From NCBI GenBank assembly GCA_964501335.1, contig CAZCTC010000002.1:137224-201223 (forward strand): a stretch of 64,000 bases of DNA, read 5' to 3'. The notes beneath the pieces were generated by a model. That model was not told where the DNA came from. It saw only the letters and a program-made list of their open reading frames with translations, and searched no databases. This DNA comes from CAZCTC01 sp964501335. GTDB lineage: Bacteria > Chloroflexota > Anaerolineae > B4-G1 > SLSP01. Below are positions 50,901 to 60,600 of this stretch, piece by piece; positions within the stretch are counted from its first letter, which is position 1, and every line of letters starts with the position of its first letter. Both the position numbers and the translations under genes were made by a program.

Positions 50901-52351
50901 TGCACCTGCGTACCATGCGCCATTTCCGGCCATGCATCCCAGCTCGTCACGGGCGCTTCATCATCAATCTTCGTCGCCGCATCGTAACCAGCCGGCCAGG
51001 CTTCTATGTTGTACGCCCAATCGACAGCCCGCAGGCGGAAATAATAAACATGCCCGGCGATCCCCGAAAAAGAAACGCCATCCGTCGTCAAATTGCTTTT
51101 ATAAGTCTGCCAGGTCCCATTCTTTCCATCACGATACTGCAACTCGTAATGCTTGATTCCAGCCCCCCCCACATCACCGCTCAGGCTCGCCCAATTTAAA
51201 ACCACCGGGCTGGCCGAAACGACCGGCAAGGCCGCTATCTGAGAAACCGGAGGTTGCGAATCCCGAGTCGCCATCGAAGGATTGAAATCCCGCTGTCCAT
51301 ATTGCGCCGCCCCCACGGAGCATCCCCCGCGCACACAGACAGAATTCAACTGCCCACGCGTCAAATACCAGACATTCCCATCCTTGTAGTAAGTAGCCCG
51401 GGTATAAACAATCCCCTTTCCATCCGGGGTCCAGCTTCCCATCGATACATCGTCGGCAACACAGGTATTCTCACCCGGCGCATTATCCGGGAGAACTACA
51501 CTATTCCCCCCACCCGAAACATGGATAACATGGAGCTCCAACCAACCGTTGTTGTTGGCATCGGATTCATAACCGATCCATTCTGAATCGGGATTCCAGG
51601 CCGGGAGCCCGCAGTAAGGCTCGCTAGACAGCAATCGCGCTTCATTCCCATCTGCATTCATAACCCAAAGATGATAATGCCCCGCACGAGCGGAAATAAA
51701 AGCAATCTTCGTACCGTCAGGAGACCAGGCCGGCTCCCCATCATAAGCCGGATTATCCGTCAAACGTCGCACCCCTGAACCGTCACGGTTCATTACATAA
51801 AGATCAGAATTGCCATCCCGGTACGATTGAAATACAATCTGCTGCCCATCCGGAGACCAATCGGGATGAATATCGTTAGCCCCCACTGACGTCAGGCGCA
51901 TCTGATCCGAACCGTCCAAATTCATCGAACAAATTTCATAATTACCGTCCAATTGGCAAACATAAACAATCCGCGTCGCCCCGCGATTTAATTTGGGCTG
52001 AATATCGGCATTGTAATTTTTTGTCAACCGCCCCCCCGCAGTCCCATAGGCATCGGAACGGTAGATCTCCCAGTTATTCTCCATATAAGACTGATAAACA
52101 ACGGGTCCCCACCAGGGCTCAAAAAGGACCTTTGAATTCTGAGCTTCATCCCGAATTTCCATCTCATCCTGCACGGCATCCATTTCCCGCGGCGCCTGCA
52201 ACTGCAATTCCATCAACCGCTCCGGTTCCAACCGCGACGCATCCACCGCTTCCGGCGTCGGAGTCCCCGCCGCAATCGACCCGCCGCTTGCCATCCCGGC
52301 CAATCCGGCCAATATCACGCCACACAGCATCAAAAAGATAAATTTACGCAT
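47951..52351 (-). CDS. Large secreted propeller/FnIII/DUF11 protein
   Basis: 1466 residues. Signal peptide MRKFIFLMLCGVILAGLAGM. Residues ~90-330 are TolB/PD40-type beta-propeller blades (WSPDGQQIVFQSYRDGNSDL, WSPDGTKIAFISARAGHYHL). Two FnIII-like modules follow (~380-570, HYELQYRDG, GYEWQYRDT), then a long beta region (~640-1160) and two to three DUF11 repeats (VVYSLTYANQGGEVINGAVL; VVYTMTTGNRSGVAARNSWL). It ends with FLRFLPWISKPY, recalling the tail of the binding protein at 13305. Cell-surface matrix or adhesion is inferred. Confidence 0.88.
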   Translation of the reverse strand: MRKFIFLMLCGVILAGLAGMASGGSIAAGTPTPEAVDASRLEPERLMELQLQAPREMDAVQDEMEIRDEAQNSKVLFEPWWGPVVYQSYMENNWEIYRSDAYGTAGGRLTKNYNADIQPKLNRGATRIVYVCQLDGNYEICSMNLDGSDQMRLTSVGANDIHPDWSPDGQQIVFQSYRDGNSDLYVMNRDGSGVRRLTDNPAYDGEPAWSPDGTKIAFISARAGHYHLWVMNADGNEARLLSSEPYCGLPAWNPDSEWIGYESDANNNGWLELHVIHVSGGGNSVVLPDNAPGENTCVADDVSMGSWTPDGKGIVYTRATYYKDGNVWYLTRGQLNSVCVRGGCSVGAAQYGQRDFNPSMATRDSQPPVSQIAALPVVSASPVVLNWASLSGDVGGAGIKHYELQYRDGKNGTWQTYKSNLTTDGVSFSGIAGHVYYFRLRAVDWAYNIEAWPAGYDAATKIDDEAPVTSWDAWPEMAHGTQVHLSWHTKDPGGSEIQGYEWQYRDTTANSSWISLTQGVSPNARAYDFTGVIGKSYFFRIRATDKAGNVEDWKYAGGEKGIFFYNWKLAGQIFNSAGASVSQATIQAAPNWIRFDQGSRMGAYQGYVGETPGINVGVTWQKAGYGLLPSRLFNSYWNNFTYTYLPPMDNVVDDGGFENGENSMVWQRSADITPTVVETNHTGNFAMQLGSLPTVNFQQLNRGWDSLVGRQLDLQVDSHGVSHVVWGEDAGTVGGITISYGRKAPGEYWQFNHFCNVSNHDASLNAQQVVSLKLLISPLGEAYLMWSGIAADGHSRIGVIHGTDAYIVPQTAIYESAAAVGELPIEAVMDNNWFMHIVGQEAGNLIYLRRPLAGPTSPVMTLCQRDGKSVCSDPAIALEGVNALQLVYQKGGAIVEQRIDLSSLGITTTILAPAEAQGMGPQIGVDASGSAHTVWYATWPEPGLYYAGQNPQGSWSTPLLIARVTEPVQPLLQVQADGGVQVVWSDDVNVNYLHRDLQGQWNLPYVLNGDGMMTRDLDLSAAANGDLLISWSGLAVNDWDIYCAKIGPEGQVRFAGNCLEDGKDSYDAHLAMDANGALSLMWEQTSPTYFIGWEILNESTLSVTAQSAIQQQVTIPVTMTAPVLSFLYDYRSLENSAINSLTVELNDGMTTTEIFSTTAVKAGWTHQALSLAGEAGKSVTLTFALHQAAGKTPAALYLDEVSLGSVGANLVVTAPALRRVVPGEQVVYSLTYANQGGEVINGAVLTQTLPAELQFVAADPAPVSSTGSELIWNLNELPPLTEGRIVVTATVSPTATGWSRLTSTLSIAAPGITELETADNKVDWLFQVAGADQWAGVSGSSDCISRGTSVVYTMTTGNRSGVAARNSWLTMTLPLSLSLVAADPVPDAVTGTVLLWNLGTVAGNDSALHTVVVTVTTPPTLTWNQWLTTTVAVGDGSVEPHIVDNRGVISTFVGFLRFLPWISKPY

Positions 52352-52636
52352 GGTTTGTCTCTCTAAAAGTAAAAAAGTATCGAAAGGTAGAAAGGATTAT
52401 ATCACTATCACTCACATCGACAACAAGCTTAGATTAAGATAAACGTCCGCTCAATATTTATCAACAAATCATGTTGCACTTCAACCATTCGCGCTTCCCA
52501 TCCCTTCCAGCATGCAGGCCAGGTCTCTTGTCCTGAAAATAGGCCGCTATAGTAAAGGCGGGGCCTTGTAACGTCCCTCAAATGATCTTTTCCCGGTCAG
52601 ATACGACGCGCGAGATGGAAAGAAAGTTTTTTTGTT

Positions 52637-52674
52637 TATGTTTTGGTGCGCATCAGAATGCGCACCAAAACATA
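52637..52674. repeat. Hairpin element (GGTGCGCATC stem), copy 1
   Basis: TATGTTTTGGTGCGCAT pairs with its complement around CAGA, right flank GCCCTTTTCC. Confidence 0.85.
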
Positions 52675-52974
52675 GCCCTTTTCCAGAGCCGCCCCGGCAA
52701 CGCTCTCTTCCCCCTCCTTCCCCCACAGAGCAGTTGTCATGCGGAAACCGGATCCCCGTTCCCGCGTGTTCGTTGGGGGAAGGAGGGGGCCAGGGGGAGG
52801 ATGAGGGCCAACAAGATGACCCTGAAAACCATTTTCATCTTTCGGGGTGCCCCCCGCATGACCTTCTGTCCTGAAAATAGGGCTTTATGACAGGGCCCCG
52901 GCCTTGTAACGTCCCGCAAATGATCTTTTCCCGGTCAGATACGACGCGCGAGATGGAAAGAAAGTTTTTTTGTT

Positions 52975-53012
52975 TATGTTTTGGTGCGCATCAGAATGCG
53001 CACCAAAACATA
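52975..53012. repeat. Hairpin element (GGTGCGCATC stem), copy 2
   Basis: Exact copy of 52637-52674 shifted by 338 bp. Confidence 0.85.
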
Positions 53013-53314
53013 GCCCTTTTCCAGAGCCGCCCCGGCAACGCTCTCTTCCCCCTCCTTCCCCCACAGAGCAGTTGTCATGCGGAAACCGGATCCCCGTTCC
53101 CGCGTGTTCGTTGGGGGAAGGAGGGGGCCAGGGGGAGGATGAGGGCCAACAAGATGACCCTGAAAACCATTTTCATCTTTCGGGGTGCCCCCCGCATGAC
53201 CTTCTGTCCTGAAAATAGGGCTTTATGACAGGGCCCCGGCCTTGTAGCGTCCCGCAAATGATCTTTTCCCGGTCAGATACGCCGCGCAGGATCGGGAGAG
53301 AGCGGTTTTTTGTC

Positions 53315-53352
53315 CATGTTTTCGGCGGCTTCAGAAAGCCGCCGAAAACATG
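53315..53352. repeat. Hairpin element (CGGCGGCTTC stem) in third unit
   Basis: CATGTTTTCGGCGGCTTC stem, loop AGAA, followed by GCTTTTTCC. The flanks match the neighbouring two units, but the stem differs on both arms together. Confidence 0.85.
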
Positions 53353-53647
53353 GCTTTTTCCAGAGCAACACAAGCTGTCTACTTGCTGTTGTCTACTGTC
53401 TACTTCTGCATAGCCTATTCCAGAGCCGCCCCGGCAACGATCTCTAAGCCCTCCCCCTCACCGCCAGGCCGGCAACACACCTTCACCAGGAAGCTCCCAA
53501 AAGCGCGTCGCACCTGTACAACGGCAGGGGGGAGGGTCAGGGAGGGGGCCTGCGCCGCACAACTCTTTTTCATCCTTCGGAATGCCGCAACACAACAGGG
53601 GCGCATGGATATGCACCCCTGTTGTCTGATCCCAACCGCAAAACGGT

Positions 53648-54454
53648 TTACGTCGGCAGGCGTTTATGTTGATCCAGATATTGCAACGCCGCCGGCAACC
53701 CTATCGGCTTGAGCAAATCCCGTACCTTTCGGAATCCCTCGCCATAGACAGGGTCGGGGTCTTCCATCAGAATCTTCACCCAATGCGCCGCTTCCGCGGA
53801 ATCGTGGTTCCGATGCCATAGATAACGCAACACATTGCAAAAGCCTTCCTCTTCCCACGGCTCCAGAGGGTCGACCTCGTGCAAAAAGAGCCAGGCATGG
53901 CCCAATTCATGGGATGCCACCCCTTCAAAAGAAACCTGCGGCAATCCGGCCAGGATCTTCAATCCCTTCACCCACCGGACCTTTTGGCCGTTTTCATGCT
54001 TCCAGGACTGCAACGCCATCCCCATGATATAACCATGCGTCGGATCGGCCGCCTGATACCCTTCGGGATTGCCCAACGCCTGCGCATCCACTAATTCCAC
54101 CTTCAATTTCATCCGCCCGAAGCGCATTCCTCGGCTGTAAAACCACCGGGCAATCGCTTCGACGATCGGCCGCGACTGCGCCGTCGTATCCACGGCCGTC
54201 CGCCGGCAAAGATTACAAACCAATCGCCCATCCGAATATCCTGTACCGCCGCCCGTCAACCGTTCGCAGATCAATCGCCCACAACAGCTACACAAGGGAT
54301 AACGCGACTGATGTTCAGGACAATACATATTATCCCAGGCGTCGATATGGACCGCGCCCAGCAACAGTTTTCCGCAAACAGCACAACTGGAAGGCAGTAA
54401 TTGTATCAAGGCTTCCTCTATAGATACCTTCAAACGCAGTACCGCATAATTCAC
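53648..54454 (-). CDS. LIM-like zinc-finger / DA1-like metallopeptidase
   Basis: 267 residues. Residues ~24-83 hold paired zinc ligands (C24, C27, C45, H48, C55, C58, C63, C80, C83) like a LIM domain (CAVCGKLL...MYCPEHQ...CSCCGR). Residues 90-267 are a DA1-like domain with the metallopeptidase motif HELGHAW (182-188) and EEEGFCNVLRYLW. DA1 peptidases are best known in plants, where they cut regulatory proteins. Last gene of the vWA/kinase/PP2C cluster. Start is GTG 54454, inside a dispersed repeat (AGTACCGCATAATTC), so the true start may be TTG 54409. Confidence 0.82.
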   Translation of the reverse strand: MNYAVLRLKVSIEEALIQLLPSSCAVCGKLLLGAVHIDAWDNMYCPEHQSRYPLCSCCGRLICERLTGGGTGYSDGRLVCNLCRRTAVDTTAQSRPIVEAIARWFYSRGMRFGRMKLKVELVDAQALGNPEGYQAADPTHGYIMGMALQSWKHENGQKVRWVKGLKILAGLPQVSFEGVASHELGHAWLFLHEVDPLEPWEEEGFCNVLRYLWHRNHDSAEAAHWVKILMEDPDPVYGEGFRKVRDLLKPIGLPAALQYLDQHKRLPT

Positions 54455-54645
54455 TCAGAACTGACCACAAAAAGGGCGGAGACACAGAGAAAAATTCCAT
54501 GGTTGCGCGCGCATTCGGATGTGATAAACCACGCAAACATAAATAAAAAACTCTCGACCAGTGCAGTTAGTCTGGGAAAAAAGTTCATATTTTCGGCGGC
54601 TTCAGAAAGCCGCCGAAAATATGAATAAAAATAACTCTCTCCCCA
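54455..54645. repeat. Repeat unit between DA1-like and vWA genes
   Basis: A decayed hairpin (54500-54541) and a perfect one at 54586-54623 (CATATTTTCGGCGGCTTC stem), with CTCTCGACCAGTGCAGTTAG and GAATAAAAATAACTCTCTCC flanks. It lies inside the cluster, between two same-strand genes. Confidence 0.75.
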
Positions 54646-55530
54646 CTACAAAGTCTGCGTAATCGTCTGCCCCGCTACTTCCAGCGAGAAAGAACCCTTC
54701 GCATCGGCCGGCAGCACAAACTGCAACAACGCCGGCAATCCGGTATCGGAATAGTTCTTCACCACTTTGCCCTTCGCATCCTTGACGATTCCATGATCCG
54801 CCACACGCACATTGTCGTCGATCACTTCGGCAAAAATCTCGGCCAGATTGCGCATATCGCGCGCCAGCTTGTGATCCCACAGATCAACATCCGTGCCGGT
54901 ATCCAGATCGTCCAGTTCTTCCATCTGCCGCTCATCGACCTCGGCCCCCAACCCCACCAGCACCAGTTTGACCGGGAAACGCCGGCCCACATCGATATCC
55001 TTGGCCAGCTGGCGGGTAAAATCCTTCACCGCATCCAGATCGTCGAGGATACCATCGGAAACAAAAACAAAGATCCCCCAGGAAGCGCTCTTATACCGTT
55101 CGGCAAAGTATTTGAGCGCCGGCAACAACTGAGTGCCGGTCCCCCACAACTTGGGCCCCTTGAAATCAAAACTTTCCGCCTGTTTTTGATCCAGATCGCC
55201 CAGCTCTTCAATCTGCGCACCGGCCGGCCCCGTCGCCCAATAAATCGCCGAAGTAGCCCCATCGGCATCGATCTTCGTCACCAGGTAACTGCAAATTTGC
55301 TGAATCACCGGCTTGGCCTGATTGACCGAAGCGCTGGCAAACAGCGAAGAAACCATTCCCGTCGCTCCAAACGCGCTCTTCATCGAGCCGGAGCCGTCAA
55401 TGGCCAACCCTGTCACCGCACCTTCCCGGGCCGGTTCCATCAAAATTGTGGCCCGCACCTTGCGACTGCCGTCGGCCACATCCTCGATATCGACCTCACC
55501 AAACGGTTCGACCGGATTCTTGATCTGCAT
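54646..55530 (-). CDS. vWA-domain protein 1 (TerY-like)
   Basis: 294 residues: short N-terminal strand segment (VEPFGEVDIEDV), vWA domain with MIDAS D45-G-S47-G-S49 and FVSDGILDDLD, then FAEVIDDN and a C-terminal beta part with AKGKVVKNYSDTGLPALLQF. The same layout appears in the next two genes, so the three are paralogues by tandem duplication. TerY-type vWA proteins act as metal-dependent binding modules for phosphorylated partners. Preceded by AAGGA. Confidence 0.88.
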   Translation of the reverse strand: MQIKNPVEPFGEVDIEDVADGSRKVRATILMEPAREGAVTGLAIDGSGSMKSAFGATGMVSSLFASASVNQAKPVIQQICSYLVTKIDADGATSAIYWATGPAGAQIEELGDLDQKQAESFDFKGPKLWGTGTQLLPALKYFAERYKSASWGIFVFVSDGILDDLDAVKDFTRQLAKDIDVGRRFPVKLVLVGLGAEVDERQMEELDDLDTGTDVDLWDHKLARDMRNLAEIFAEVIDDNVRVADHGIVKDAKGKVVKNYSDTGLPALLQFVLPADAKGSFSLEVAGQTITQTL

Positions 55531-55600
55531 GTTTCCTTAACCTCCATCCACCCTCAGTGAAGATTTCAAATATAGCGCAATTGCTCGCGCCCCTACCTAC

Positions 55601-56488
55601 TTACTTAACAGGTTGCATCACAGCCTGCCCCTCGATCTCCAGCGTAAACGCCCTCGATCCCGCAGGCAAATCAAACTCCAACAGAGCCGGCACACCGGTA
55701 TCCCGATAATCCTTAACGACCTGACCTCGATCATCTTTGATCATCCCGCGCGGCGCAACGATCATCCGCTCATCCACCACTTCCGCAAAAACCTCGGCCA
55801 GTTGCTGCATACTGCTCGCCAACCGATAATCCCACAAATCCAACCGGGTCCCGGTCTCCAGATTGTCCAGCTCAGCCATCTGAGCTTCATCCACTCGATG
55901 CCCAACCCCAATCAGCACCAGCTTCAACCCGGGCCGTCTCCCATCGGCGATCTCCTGAGCCAGTTGTCGGGTATACCCTTTGACATCCTCCAGATCGTCG
56001 ATCCGACCATCGGTGATAAAAAGATAAAGCCCCCAACTCCCGGTAAACCGCTCCACAAAATAACGCACTGCCGGCGCGAGACAGGTAAAATCACCGTAAT
56101 TTCGCGGACCGGTGAACTCATACGTCGTCAACTGTCCCGCTGATAAGGGTCCCAGCTCTTCAATCGCCCGTCCATCCGCCCCCGTCGCCCAATAGATGAC
56201 GGTAGGTGCGCCGCCGGCGTCCACACGCTCGGCCAGATAAGTACACATCGCCCGGACAAACGGAGAAATGATATTGGGAGCCCCTTTGCGCTGCACACCA
56301 AAGCCGGGCATCATCGTCCCCGATCCGTCGATCGCCAGCCCGGTTCGCACCCCTTCCAACCCTTGATCGACCAGGAGATAAGCCCGCACCCATACCCGGC
56401 CGTCAGGACGCTGTCGCAACACAACTTTGCCAAACGGTTCGACAACCTCTCCGGCCGGCAGCACCCACCACCGCTCTGTGCCGCTCAT
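55601..56488 (-). CDS. vWA-domain protein 2 (TerY-like)
   Basis: 295 residues from ATG 56488, preferred because the upstream frame extension overlaps the preceding gene and an SD-like GGGGGA precedes this ATG. vWA MIDAS is D54-G-S56-G-T58, so the third ligand is Thr, then ITDGRIDDLEDV. It shares VEPFGKVVL, YWATG and DTGVPALLEFDLP with its neighbours. 23 bp from the upstream vWA gene. Confidence 0.88.
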   Translation of the reverse strand: MSGTERWWVLPAGEVVEPFGKVVLRQRPDGRVWVRAYLLVDQGLEGVRTGLAIDGSGTMMPGFGVQRKGAPNIISPFVRAMCTYLAERVDAGGAPTVIYWATGADGRAIEELGPLSAGQLTTYEFTGPRNYGDFTCLAPAVRYFVERFTGSWGLYLFITDGRIDDLEDVKGYTRQLAQEIADGRRPGLKLVLIGVGHRVDEAQMAELDNLETGTRLDLWDYRLASSMQQLAEVFAEVVDERMIVAPRGMIKDDRGQVVKDYRDTGVPALLEFDLPAGSRAFTLEIEGQAVMQPVK

Positions 56489-56511
56489 GGCATATCCCCC
56501 TTCCCGGTGAC

Positions 56512-57612
56512 TCAAACCCCACGGACTAACGGTTGCCGGACCACCTGTCCGCCCACATCCAGGGTAAACCACTGAGAATCTACTGGCAGCTCAAAAACAA
56601 TCAACGCCGGCAACCCGGTGTCCCGATAATCTTTGACCACATTTCCCCGCGCATCCTTGATCACCCCCGCTCCCGGAGCCACCAGCACCTGCTCGCTCAC
56701 CACCTCAGCAAAGATCTCCGAAAGCATCTTCATCTCGGTAGCAATCTTGTGATCCCACAAATCCACATCCGTGCCGGTCTCCAGATTATCCAGCTCCACC
56801 ATCTGGGCCTCTTTGACCTCTTTCCCCACCCCCACCAACACAAACTTCACCCCTTTCCGTCGCCCGGCTGCAATCTGCCGCGCCAGCTGGATCGAATATT
56901 GTTTGACCTCTTCCAGATCATCCAGAGCACCGTCGGTAATGAAAATATACATTCCCAACGGCGGATCGACAAATCGATCCACAAAATAACGAATGGCCGG
57001 CAACAAATAGGTCTTCTCCCCAAATTTCTTCGGCCCTCGGAATTTGGTGGTAGGACAATCCACACCCTTCAAATCCCCCAGGACTTCCACCCCTCGACCG
57101 TCCTCCGTGGCCCAATAGATCGCCGCCGTGCCACCATCGGCATCGAAACGCGAAAGATGCGCCGTCATCTCCCGGGCCTGAGGCTCGACAATATTGTCGC
57201 TGTAACGGAAAATCCCCCGATCCAGCAACTCTCTCACGGCCTGATCCGACCACATATTGTAAGAGCCGCCGTCTTTCTCTACACGCCGCACCAATCCCCG
57301 CTGTTGAAAGTTCTTAACTTCCAGCTCAGAAGGCTGGCCCAACAACAGCCGGCCAAACGGTCCCTGCATGGACGCGCTGCCGTCGATCGCCACACCGGTC
57401 TGCATCCCTTCCACACCCTGCTCCATCAAGATATAGACCTTGAAGCGTCGCTTTCCCGGCAATTCTTCATAAACAATCTTGGCAAACGGTTCGACTACCA
57501 GATCCCGCTCCAGCGTATGCCACTTCTCTAAAGTCGCCGGATTCGCGGCCGGTACCGCCACAGTCTTAGGTTCGTCTTCTTTCCCGCCAAAAAGTTTCTT
57601 AAAAAACCCCAT
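56512..57612 (-). CDS. vWA-domain protein 3 (TerY-like)
   Basis: 366 residues, the longest of the three. A basic N-terminus (MGFFKKLFGGKEDEP) and linker precede VVEPFAKIVYEEL; MIDAS D77-G-S79-A-S81; an insertion of ~60 residues (~85-150) follows; ITDGALDDLEEVKQY, YWATEDGRGVEVLGDLKG and DTGLPALIVFELPVD match the paralogues. Preceded by GGGAGG. Confidence 0.88.
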   Translation of the reverse strand: MGFFKKLFGGKEDEPKTVAVPAANPATLEKWHTLERDLVVEPFAKIVYEELPGKRRFKVYILMEQGVEGMQTGVAIDGSASMQGPFGRLLLGQPSELEVKNFQQRGLVRRVEKDGGSYNMWSDQAVRELLDRGIFRYSDNIVEPQAREMTAHLSRFDADGGTAAIYWATEDGRGVEVLGDLKGVDCPTTKFRGPKKFGEKTYLLPAIRYFVDRFVDPPLGMYIFITDGALDDLEEVKQYSIQLARQIAAGRRKGVKFVLVGVGKEVKEAQMVELDNLETGTDVDLWDHKIATEMKMLSEIFAEVVSEQVLVAPGAGVIKDARGNVVKDYRDTGLPALIVFELPVDSQWFTLDVGGQVVRQPLVRGV

Positions 57613-57649
57613 CCTCTGCCTCCCCTGGAATAATCAGATTCAAAGGAAA

Positions 57650-57690
57650 TTTAGTGTGGCCCGCCGCCTCCGGCGGTGAGCCACACTAAA
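57650..57690. terminator. Internal hairpin between FHA/Ig gene and vWA3
   Basis: TTTAGTGTGGC / GCCACACTAAA outer stem and CCGCCG / CGGCGG inner stem. It could reduce expression of the vWA/peptidase half relative to the phosphatase/kinase half, or split the cluster into two transcripts. Confidence 0.5.
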
Positions 57691-57697
57691 CAAATAA

Positions 57698-60600
57698 TCA
57701 AAGAATTTCAACCGCTACTTCAACCCACACGGTTTGCCCCTCCACCTCAATGCCCACACCGTCCGCCACCTGATAACGCTTTCCACGCCGCAAGCGGGCG
57801 CCGGCCTCCGTCAACCGCACCCGCAACGTCACCCTTCCGCCGGCGGGACAGGTAAACGTCCCCGGCTCCACTTCCAGCCAGGGCAGAGTACTATGCGCCG
57901 TTCCCCGCCATGCCTCCTGACGCCCATTGGTGACCGTCAGAGAAACAACCGGCAACGCACCGCGCCAATCGTTCACCCTCCCCCAATCCAACACGGCCGG
58001 CTCAACCCTCAACCCATCCGCAACTTCCGGCAAGACCGGCGCCGCAACCACCGGTACACTTTGGCCGCCCCCCACATTTAACACGACCCCCACCCGCTGC
58101 TGCTGTTCTCCGCAGCGCAAAATCAACCCATCCTCCAGCTCATAACGCTTGGAACGCAGCTTCGCCGCCTTCTCCGTCAACCGCGCCGTCAACACAATCT
58201 CCTGCCCGGGCTGAGCCGTAAACTGTTCCGGTGCGACATCAATCCAGGGCAGGGTGCTTTCCACACGCCCCATCAACGGGTGCGCCTGTCGATGGACCCA
58301 CCGCAGTTCCCGCGTCACAGGAACCCAACGCCCCTCGGCCACCTGACCAAAATCCAGAGACAACCCCTCCGGCAATAAAGCAGCCGCACTCACGGTCGCC
58401 CCAACTTCCAGCGACACCCCCACCTTAAACCGTTGCCCCCCGCCCTCGATATCCAACGCATCACTAATCTCATACGTCTTAAAACGCAACCGTGTCGCAT
58501 CTTTCGTCAAACTCACCCGCAACAAAAGGAACTCCCCCGGCCGCCAGGAAAAATGGGTCGGTTCAACCGCGAGCCAGGGCAAGGTACTGCGTACGGTCCC
58601 TTCCACCGGCCTCGCAAAGGGCGGTTCCAGCAACAACTCCCGCTGCATTCCGGCCAGCTCTGCGGCTTCGGCCCGGCCGAAATCGATCCGCCATACCGGC
58701 AGGACTTCCGGCTTCGTCACCGCAGGCACCGCGACAGATTCAATCAGCGGCCCAACGGCCGTACGTGCCGCAAAACTCACCGTCGAAACCAGGGTCAATT
58801 GGACCGGGCCATAGTAAGCTTCGCCCCCGGCTTCTAAAACAATCCCATCCGTGACGGTATAACGTTTCGGCCGCAACCCCAACAGCTTCTCCGTCAATCG
58901 CGCCGTGAAAGCAACTTCCTCATTCGGTTGGGCGCTGAACGCCGCCGGTTCGACCTCCAACCAGGGCAAGGTGCTGCGTACCGTCCCCTGCACCGGCTGC
59001 CGGCTGCTATTTCGCCAACGCCACGAACAGGCCGGCCAGGAATCCAACACTTCATCCAGCGTCCCAAAATCAATCCGCGGCAGCTGACGCGACGGAATAG
59101 CCGTGGTTTCCGGTCCCGTCTCAATCGCCGGCGACGAAACCACGCGAGACAAACCGACCGACCGCACATCCAATCGCAACTCCACCCTGACAGCCACGCC
59201 TGGCCCGCTCAACTCCAGGGCATCGTCCACCACCACCTGGCGGGGAATACGGAAAAAATCGTTCACCTGAGAAGTCAACGCCACCTTCACGGTCGTTTCC
59301 CCGCCGGCCGGACAAAGCACCGTCTCCGACTCCAGCCGCAGCCAGGGCACCGCACTCTGCAACCGCCCCTGCCACGGCACACCGCCGCAGTTTCGCACCC
59401 GTAACACCCCGCCCGGCAAGGCCGTTCGATCATCCAACACCCAATCCAATACAGCCGGCTCGACCTCCACCAGAGGAGCCTCAAGGTGCAACCGCATCGG
59501 CAGATCAAAGTTCAAGCCCTCTCCCGCCAGCTGCAAAAGCCCGGTGGCCTCGCCGGCCGGCAAAGCCGACACGGCATTCGTCAACCGCACCGTCACCGCA
59601 GCTGCCCCGCCGGCCGGACAGCGCACTTCGGCCGCTTCCACAACGGCCCAATTCACCGTACAGCTCGCCGTCCCTTGCCATTCCTGGTTTCCCGAATTGC
59701 GCGCCCAGACAATCTGCGGCGCAGCCGCTTTCCAATCCGCCACCGGCCCCCAATCCAGCTTAAAAGGAGAGAAATCCAGCCGCACGACCGGAATCACCCG
59801 TTCCAACCGGACCGCCACAATTCTCCGACTCCCCGACCCTTCAATCACCAGAGCCGCCGGCAATGCAGTCACCCCCTCCGGCAAAGTCTCCAGGGCTTCG
59901 GTCAGCGCCAGCGTCAATTCCACCACCTCCCCGGAAGCACACTGCACCTCCTGCCGGTCCACACTCAACCAGGGCACTCCACAAATCACATGCCCCTGCC
60001 AGGGCGCAGTTCCGGTATTGCGCAGTCGCAAACTCCGATAAACAACGGGACGGCTCGACACCACCGCGCCAAAATCCAGCTCCGCCGGCTCGACCGTCAA
60101 CGCCGGGGCCAGATCCACTTCCAACTGAACGCCGATCAACCAGCTCTCTTTGGCTCCCACCACCGCCAGCGCGCCGGGTTGACGCAGCACCCGGGCCCCG
60201 CCCTGAAACAGTTCCGCCCCCAGCTCTAACAGAACCGGCACCGTCTGCCCGCCGGTCCCCTTCACATCCGGACGGGGAACCCGCAGCCAGGGCACCAGAG
60301 AACGCACAGAGCCCTCCCAATGCCGTTGCCCCGGCTCAATCTGCACCTGAACGGTCGGGGAAGGCGCGCCCACCCGGGCACTCAACCGGCCCAGATCGAG
60401 CAATCCCTCAGCCTGGACCGGCAAATGGGTATTCTTCGCCTCGACCGTCAGCCTGAATTCTCCCACCTCGATCGTCTCTCCCCCCCGGAGCAACCGTCGC
60501 CGGCCCACACCCAACGGCTGACCGTTCAACCGCAGCGGCGTCGCCGTCGCCAACGGCTGCAACAAACTCCACATACCGCCCGGCTCCTTAGTCACCAGGG

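Larger units (their letters stand above)
52352..53647. repeat. 1.3-kb repeat cluster with a 338-bp tandem duplication
   Basis: No gene recognised. Copies of the composite repeat start at about 52535, 52870 and 53210 (CTGTCCTGAAAATAGG). Two copies of a 338-bp unit (52579-52916, 52917-53254) appear identical by eye, including the hairpins; the third diverges after 53281. Frames of 102-113 residues within it are duplicated by this event and are not genes. Confidence 0.85.

Noticed and set aside
52582..53228. Two duplicate frames of 102-113 residues in the 338-bp repeats
   Set aside because: They are exact copies made by the tandem duplication, built from repeat arms and a hairpin, without SD.
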